A stretch of DNA of 8,039 bases from Candidatus Hermodarchaeota archaeon (lineage in GTDB: Archaea > Asgardarchaeota > Hermodarchaeia > Hermodarchaeales > Hermodarchaeaceae): positions 1 through 8,039 of the forward strand of contig JAEOTD010000139.1 in assembly GCA_016839995.1 (NCBI GenBank). Direction: 5' to 3'. Of this stretch, positions 6,091 to 8,039 are shown piece after piece. How positions within the stretch are numbered: position 1 is the first letter of the stretch; each line of letters begins with the position of its first letter. Under the pieces are notes generated by a model. That model saw nothing but the letters and a program-made list of their open reading frames with translations, did no database searches and was not told where the DNA came from. Made by a program: the position numbers and the translations under genes.

Positions 6091-6465
6091 TTACGATTGT
6101 AAGATGGATTCTATTTGCCTACTGTACCGCTTCATGACCAAGAAAATCATTCCAAGGTTTGCACTTTTCTTGACTAATGATGTGAGAATCGCGTTTTCAC
6201 CTGCACCTTTCAAAATAATGTACCCGTTCTCCGCTTCAACTGTAATCTGTAAAAGCTTTCCACGGGGAATCTCGAATAACGCTCTTTCAGCGACGCCTAA
6301 AAGCGCTGCAGTCATCGCCGCTACAATTGCTTCATTAATGGTTTGTGGCATAGCTGCTACAATGGGCAGACCTTGGGCTGTAACAATTGCACTAGCTTCG
6401 ATGCCTGGCGTCGTACTCTCCATTTGACGAAGGAGCGCTTGAAGATTCTTAGCTGTAGCCGACAT
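6091..6465 (-). CDS. Roadblock/LC7 domain protein
   Basis: The 124-residue protein is one complete Roadblock/LC7 domain: helix 1 (about 4-17), the PGIEASAIVTAQGLPI strand pair (20-35), a long Ala-rich helix with AAMTAALLGVAERAL (49-63), strands LLQITVEAENGYIILKGAG (71-89), and a closing helix after SANLGMIFLVM (101-111). The family forms dimers that serve as scaffolds or regulators of small Ras-like GTPases (MglB in bacteria; dynein and Ragulator subunits in eukaryotes) and is abundant in Asgard and other archaea. No GTPase gene is in this window, so the partner is unknown. It diverges from methionine aminopeptidase. No ribosome site is evident; a GATATTTA box on the minus strand about 24 nt before the ATG would suit a leaderless transcript. 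Confidence 0.9.
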   Translation of the reverse strand: MSATAKNLQALLRQMESTTPGIEASAIVTAQGLPIVAAMPQTINEAIVAAMTAALLGVAERALFEIPRGKLLQITVEAENGYIILKGAGENAILTSLVKKSANLGMIFLVMKRYSRQIESILQS

Positions 6466-6484
6466 AAATGGGTCCCCAACTCGG

Positions 6485-6492
6485 TAAATATC
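6485..6492 (-). promoter_or_regulatory. Possible TATA box of the Roadblock gene
   Basis: The minus strand reads GATATTTA, centred about 24 nt before ATG 6465. That distance would put the transcript start at or next to the ATG, which fits the lack of a ribosome site. The match to consensus is only moderate. Confidence 0.3.
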
Positions 6493-6570
6493 CCAAAACA
6501 GCTAAAATTGTTCTGGTCAATGTGCAAATCAGTAAAAGAGCTTCAAAACCGTCAATTGGAGAACGTAAAC

Positions 6571-6577
6571 CTTATAG
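6571..6577 (+). promoter_or_regulatory. Possible TATA box of methionine aminopeptidase
   Basis: CTTATAG lies about 49 nt before ATG 6623. A transcript starting about 26 nt further on (near 6600) would include GAGAGG at 6606-6611, 11 nt before the ATG. The spacing is consistent, but both motifs are imperfect. Confidence 0.35.
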
Positions 6578-6622
6578 AATCTCCATTCAACTGGCACATT
6601 ACATCGAGAGGCTGCGATTATC

Positions 6623-7633
6623 ATGGCAAAACGCAAAGAAGCAAAAGATAAACCCAAAGAGACGCCTGAGAAAGATCCTGAAACTGAAAAACCCTCTGAA
6701 GAAACGGTTGAAGAAGTCACCGAAGAAAAAGAGGAAGAAGAGGAGTCTCCCGAGGAGAAATACCGTCGCGCGGGGAAAATTGCGAGCCAAGTCCGTGAAG
6801 AGATTTTACCGCAAGTTAAGGTTGGTGCTCTTGCACTTGATATTTGTGAAACTGCGGAAGCTCGGATAATAGAGTTAGGGGGAGGTATCGGTTTTCCAAC
6901 TAATGTGTCTTTGAACGAAGTTGCAGCTCATTATAGTAGTCCTGCTGAAGATGCAACTGTAATCCAAGACGGTGATATTGTCAAAGTTGATATCGGTGTT
7001 CACATTGATGGGTATATTGCCGACACAGCCTTTACTGTGAGTTTTGATCCCGAACTCGACACCCTAGTGGAAGCCAGCCGAGAAGCACTAAATACAGCCC
7101 TCCTTCTCATTCGACCAAAAACCAACAGTAAGGATCTTGGAAAAATCATTGAAGACACCATTAAGGGCTATGGATATCGTCCAATTCGTGACCTCAGCGG
7201 ACACCAACTGGACGAGTATATCCTACATGGTGCAAAGAGCCTCCCAAATATCGCGGTTCCTCACGGATCTATTCTCGAAGAAGGCGAGGCTTATGCTTTG
7301 GAGACTTTTGCCACCACCGGTACAGGAAGCGTTCATGAAACAGGTCAACATTATATTTACAGTTTAAATCCCACCCGTACTCCCATTCGCAGTCAAGGGG
7401 CAAGAGATATTGTTCGTCTTGTGGCACGTGAGTTCAAAACCTTACCATTCAGTCGACGATACCTAGCTAAGCATATACCCAAACTCAGCTTGGCCCTTGG
7501 TCTCCGTGAACTGACCACAAAGAAGATTCTTCGTCAGTATAGTGTTCTCGCTGACACCAAAGGAAGCCGGGTCGCGCAGACTGAACACACATTCCTTGTT
7601 ACCAAGGACGGTATCGAAATCACTACCAAATAA
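6623..7633 (+). CDS. map: Methionine aminopeptidase, type II, with charged N-terminal extension
   Basis: The enzyme removes the initiator methionine from nascent proteins in the cytoplasm. All five metal ligands of the pita-bread fold are present: D123, D134, H194, E227 and E321, plus substrate-side H103 in NEVAAHY and H202. The insert between H194 and E227 (about 60 residues longer overall than type I) and the SLPN motif (206-209) fit type II, the archaeal/eukaryotic MetAP2 class. Typical archaeal members have about 295 residues; this has 336 because of a tail at 1-46 that is Lys/Glu-rich, then strongly acidic (EEEEE near 37-41). Eukaryotic MetAP2 also carries a charged N-terminal tail. ATG 6623 is the only methionine codon in the whole frame, so the tail is very likely translated. 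The catalytic part begins at about residue 46 (KYRRAGKIASQV). Confidence 0.96.
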   Translation: MAKRKEAKDKPKETPEKDPETEKPSEETVEEVTEEKEEEEESPEEKYRRAGKIASQVREEILPQVKVGALALDICETAEARIIELGGGIGFPTNVSLNEVAAHYSSPAEDATVIQDGDIVKVDIGVHIDGYIADTAFTVSFDPELDTLVEASREALNTALLLIRPKTNSKDLGKIIEDTIKGYGYRPIRDLSGHQLDEYILHGAKSLPNIAVPHGSILEEGEAYALETFATTGTGSVHETGQHYIYSLNPTRTPIRSQGARDIVRLVAREFKTLPFSRRYLAKHIPKLSLALGLRELTTKKILRQYSVLADTKGSRVAQTEHTFLVTKDGIEITTK

Positions 7634-7718
7634 GTCGTGAAAATTGGATTTTCTTCGACTATTCCTCGAAATCTTGAAAACCCTTGGAGAAAACAGATTT
7701 TAGTCGGGTACTACGGAG

Positions 7719-7761
7719 ATATGTGTAAAGCTATCATTAACATTATTATGTTTACACATAT
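7719..7761. repeat. Perfect 11-bp inverted repeat
   Basis: ATATGTGTAAA (7719-7729) is exactly reverse-complemented by TTTACACATAT (7751-7761), with a 21-nt AT-rich spacer. Arm centres are 32 bp apart, close to three helical turns, so both arms face the same side of DNA. It ends 12 nt before the TATA-like TTTAAAAGG. Likely a regulator binding site; an RNA hairpin is the alternative. Confidence 0.6.
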
Positions 7762-7773
7762 GGTTGAAGAAAG

Positions 7774-7782
7774 CTTTAAAAG
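7774..7782 (+). promoter_or_regulatory. TATA box of a downstream transcript
   Basis: TTTAAAAGG is a good archaeal TATA-like element. A start about 26 nt on would fall near 7803, exactly where the first stem-loop begins. TTATAAAGG at 7812-7820 is a competing candidate, giving a start near 7842. Confidence 0.4.
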
Positions 7783-7802
7783 GCTGGAAGCCGGTTTCCT
7801 AC

Positions 7803-7828
7803 TGGCGAACCTTATAAAGGTTTCGCCA
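7803..7828 (+). repeat. Stem-loop 1, an 11-bp stem with one bulge
   Basis: TGGCGAACCTT (7803-7813) pairs with AAGGTTTCGCCA (7817-7828) around a 3-nt ATA loop, with one unpaired T. At DNA level it is a near-palindrome centred on the TATA-like TTATAAAGG, so it could be either an RNA hairpin or an operator over a promoter. Confidence 0.5.
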
Positions 7829-7874
7829 AACCAAGCGGGGAAAAATACCACAAAGATACGATATCATAGCATCA

Positions 7875-7905
7875 TTTTCCGTCGTTACCAGCGGACGATG
7901 GAAAA
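7875..7905 (+). repeat. Stem-loop 2, an 11-bp stem
   Basis: TTTTCCGTCGT (7875-7885) pairs with ACGATGGAAAA (7895-7905) with a single G-U pair and a 9-nt loop. It lies between stem-loop 1 and the small ORF at 7927, so it would be in the leader of any transcript starting at either upstream TATA-like box. Confidence 0.5.
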
Positions 7906-7926
7906 AGGCTTGAAAAAAATCTACCA

Positions 7927-8013
7927 ATGGACTGGGACGATGCTCTAAAAAAGAGCAAACTCTCTCAACGCCCCCGTCCCCTCTTCATCGGAGAAAGAAG
8001 GTCGAAAGAGTAA
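7927..8013 (+). CDS. Possible 28-residue small ORF, coupled to the next gene
   Basis: ATG 7927 opens 28 codons, beginning MDWDDALKKSK and ending IGERRSKE, then TAA 8011-8013. The stop overlaps the next ATG as TAATG, the same coupling seen between the ferredoxin and AOR genes. No ribosome site is clear before it. It may be a real small protein, a leader ORF that controls the next gene, or chance; the GC-rich inverted pair GGGACG (7934-7939)/CGTCCC (7975-7980) inside it could be RNA structure. Confidence 0.3.
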   Translation: MDWDDALKKSKLSQRPRPLFIGERRSKE

Positions 8014-8039
8014 TGGTTGAAGAAGCGCCTTTTGTAGAA
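8013..8039 (+). CDS. Possible start of a gene cut by the right window edge
   Basis: ATG 8013 opens nine codons (MVEEAPFVE) and stays open to the edge. AAGGT at 7998-8002 lies 10 nt upstream, and the TAATG overlap suggests translational coupling to the small ORF. Too little is visible to name a product. Confidence 0.4.

Larger units (their letters stand above)
7634..7926. other. Non-coding spacer with regulatory and structured elements
   Basis: After the aminopeptidase stop there is no convincing protein gene for about 290 nt. The stretch holds short T-runs near 7654 and 7697 that could end the aminopeptidase transcript, a perfect 11-bp inverted repeat (7719-7761), TATA-like TTTAAAAGG (7774-7782) and TTATAAAGG (7812-7820), and two stem-loops (7803-7828, 7875-7905). 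A 103-codon GTG-started frame (7637-7948) crosses all of these and reads as low-quality protein. Confidence 0.6.

Noticed and set aside
6468..6869. A 133-codon plus-strand frame overlapping the start of methionine aminopeptidase
   Set aside because: Its long Lys/Arg-rich stretch is the acidic tail of the aminopeptidase read in another frame; the aminopeptidase is certain.
7637..7948. A 103-codon GTG-started frame on the plus strand after methionine aminopeptidase
   Set aside because: It has no ribosome site, no recognisable domain and basic/Ile-rich composition, and it runs through the inverted repeat, two TATA-like boxes and both stem-loops.
7945..8039. Possible C-terminal end of a minus-strand gene entering from the right edge
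   Set aside because: The frame is open for 31 codons (ending LREFALF), but this is short enough to be chance and shows no family signature; the plus-strand TAATG coupling is a better reading.
1..8039. tRNA, rRNA, CRISPR arrays, insertion sequences, phage genes
   Set aside because: I looked on both strands and found no cloverleaf with a T-arm, no spaced direct repeats and no transposase or integrase motifs.

Overview
The window looks archaeal. It has a tungsten/molybdenum-type aldehyde ferredoxin oxidoreductase, a type II methionine aminopeptidase, a Roadblock/LC7 protein, a zinc-ribbon coiled-coil protein and archaeal-style promoters (TATA-like boxes about 26 nt before the inferred transcript start, AGGTG/AGGGTG ribosome sites). 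The Roadblock protein, the eukaryote-like charged N-terminal tail on the aminopeptidase and the moderately AT-rich composition would suit an Asgard-type lineage. That placement is inference; no rRNA or other marker is present to settle it.

Left part, minus strand (1-2324): a two-gene operon encodes a four-cluster ferredoxin subunit followed by an AOR-family oxidoreductase, coupled by a TAATG stop/start overlap. The AOR gene fills the left edge and lacks its last codons. It was easy to miss because its stop lies outside the window. Its first cluster-ligand cysteine is an aspartate.

Middle part (2325-5933): a short divergent spacer with inverted repeats leads into a plus-strand gene fusing a HAD phosphatase to a membrane dolichol/phytol-kinase-like domain. 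Next is a plus-strand coiled-coil protein with a zinc ribbon at each end. It converges on an unidentified minus-strand gene so tightly that the two stop codons share one CTAG. That minus gene diverges from a thymidylate kinase, and one palindromic GTTATAAC box lies where it could serve both. The thymidylate kinase has threonine where the Walker A lysine should be.

Right part (5934-8039): a T-rich terminator and GC-rich stem-loops separate the kinase from a minus-strand Roadblock/LC7 gene. This diverges from methionine aminopeptidase type II, which carries a tail of about 45 highly charged residues. After the aminopeptidase come about 400 bases without a convincing long gene but with clear structure: a perfect 11-bp inverted repeat, two TATA-like boxes, two strong stem-loops, a 28-codon ORF, and a start codon coupled to it by TAATG that runs off the right edge.

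The genes fall into separate jobs (redox metabolism, lipid or polyprenol phosphate handling, nucleotide synthesis, N-terminal protein processing, a signalling scaffold) rather than one pathway. I see no CRISPR array, transposase, tRNA or rRNA. The best leads for something undescribed are the Asp-variant AOR with its polyferredoxin, the HAD-kinase fusion, the lysine-less thymidylate kinase and the structured region at 7719-7980.
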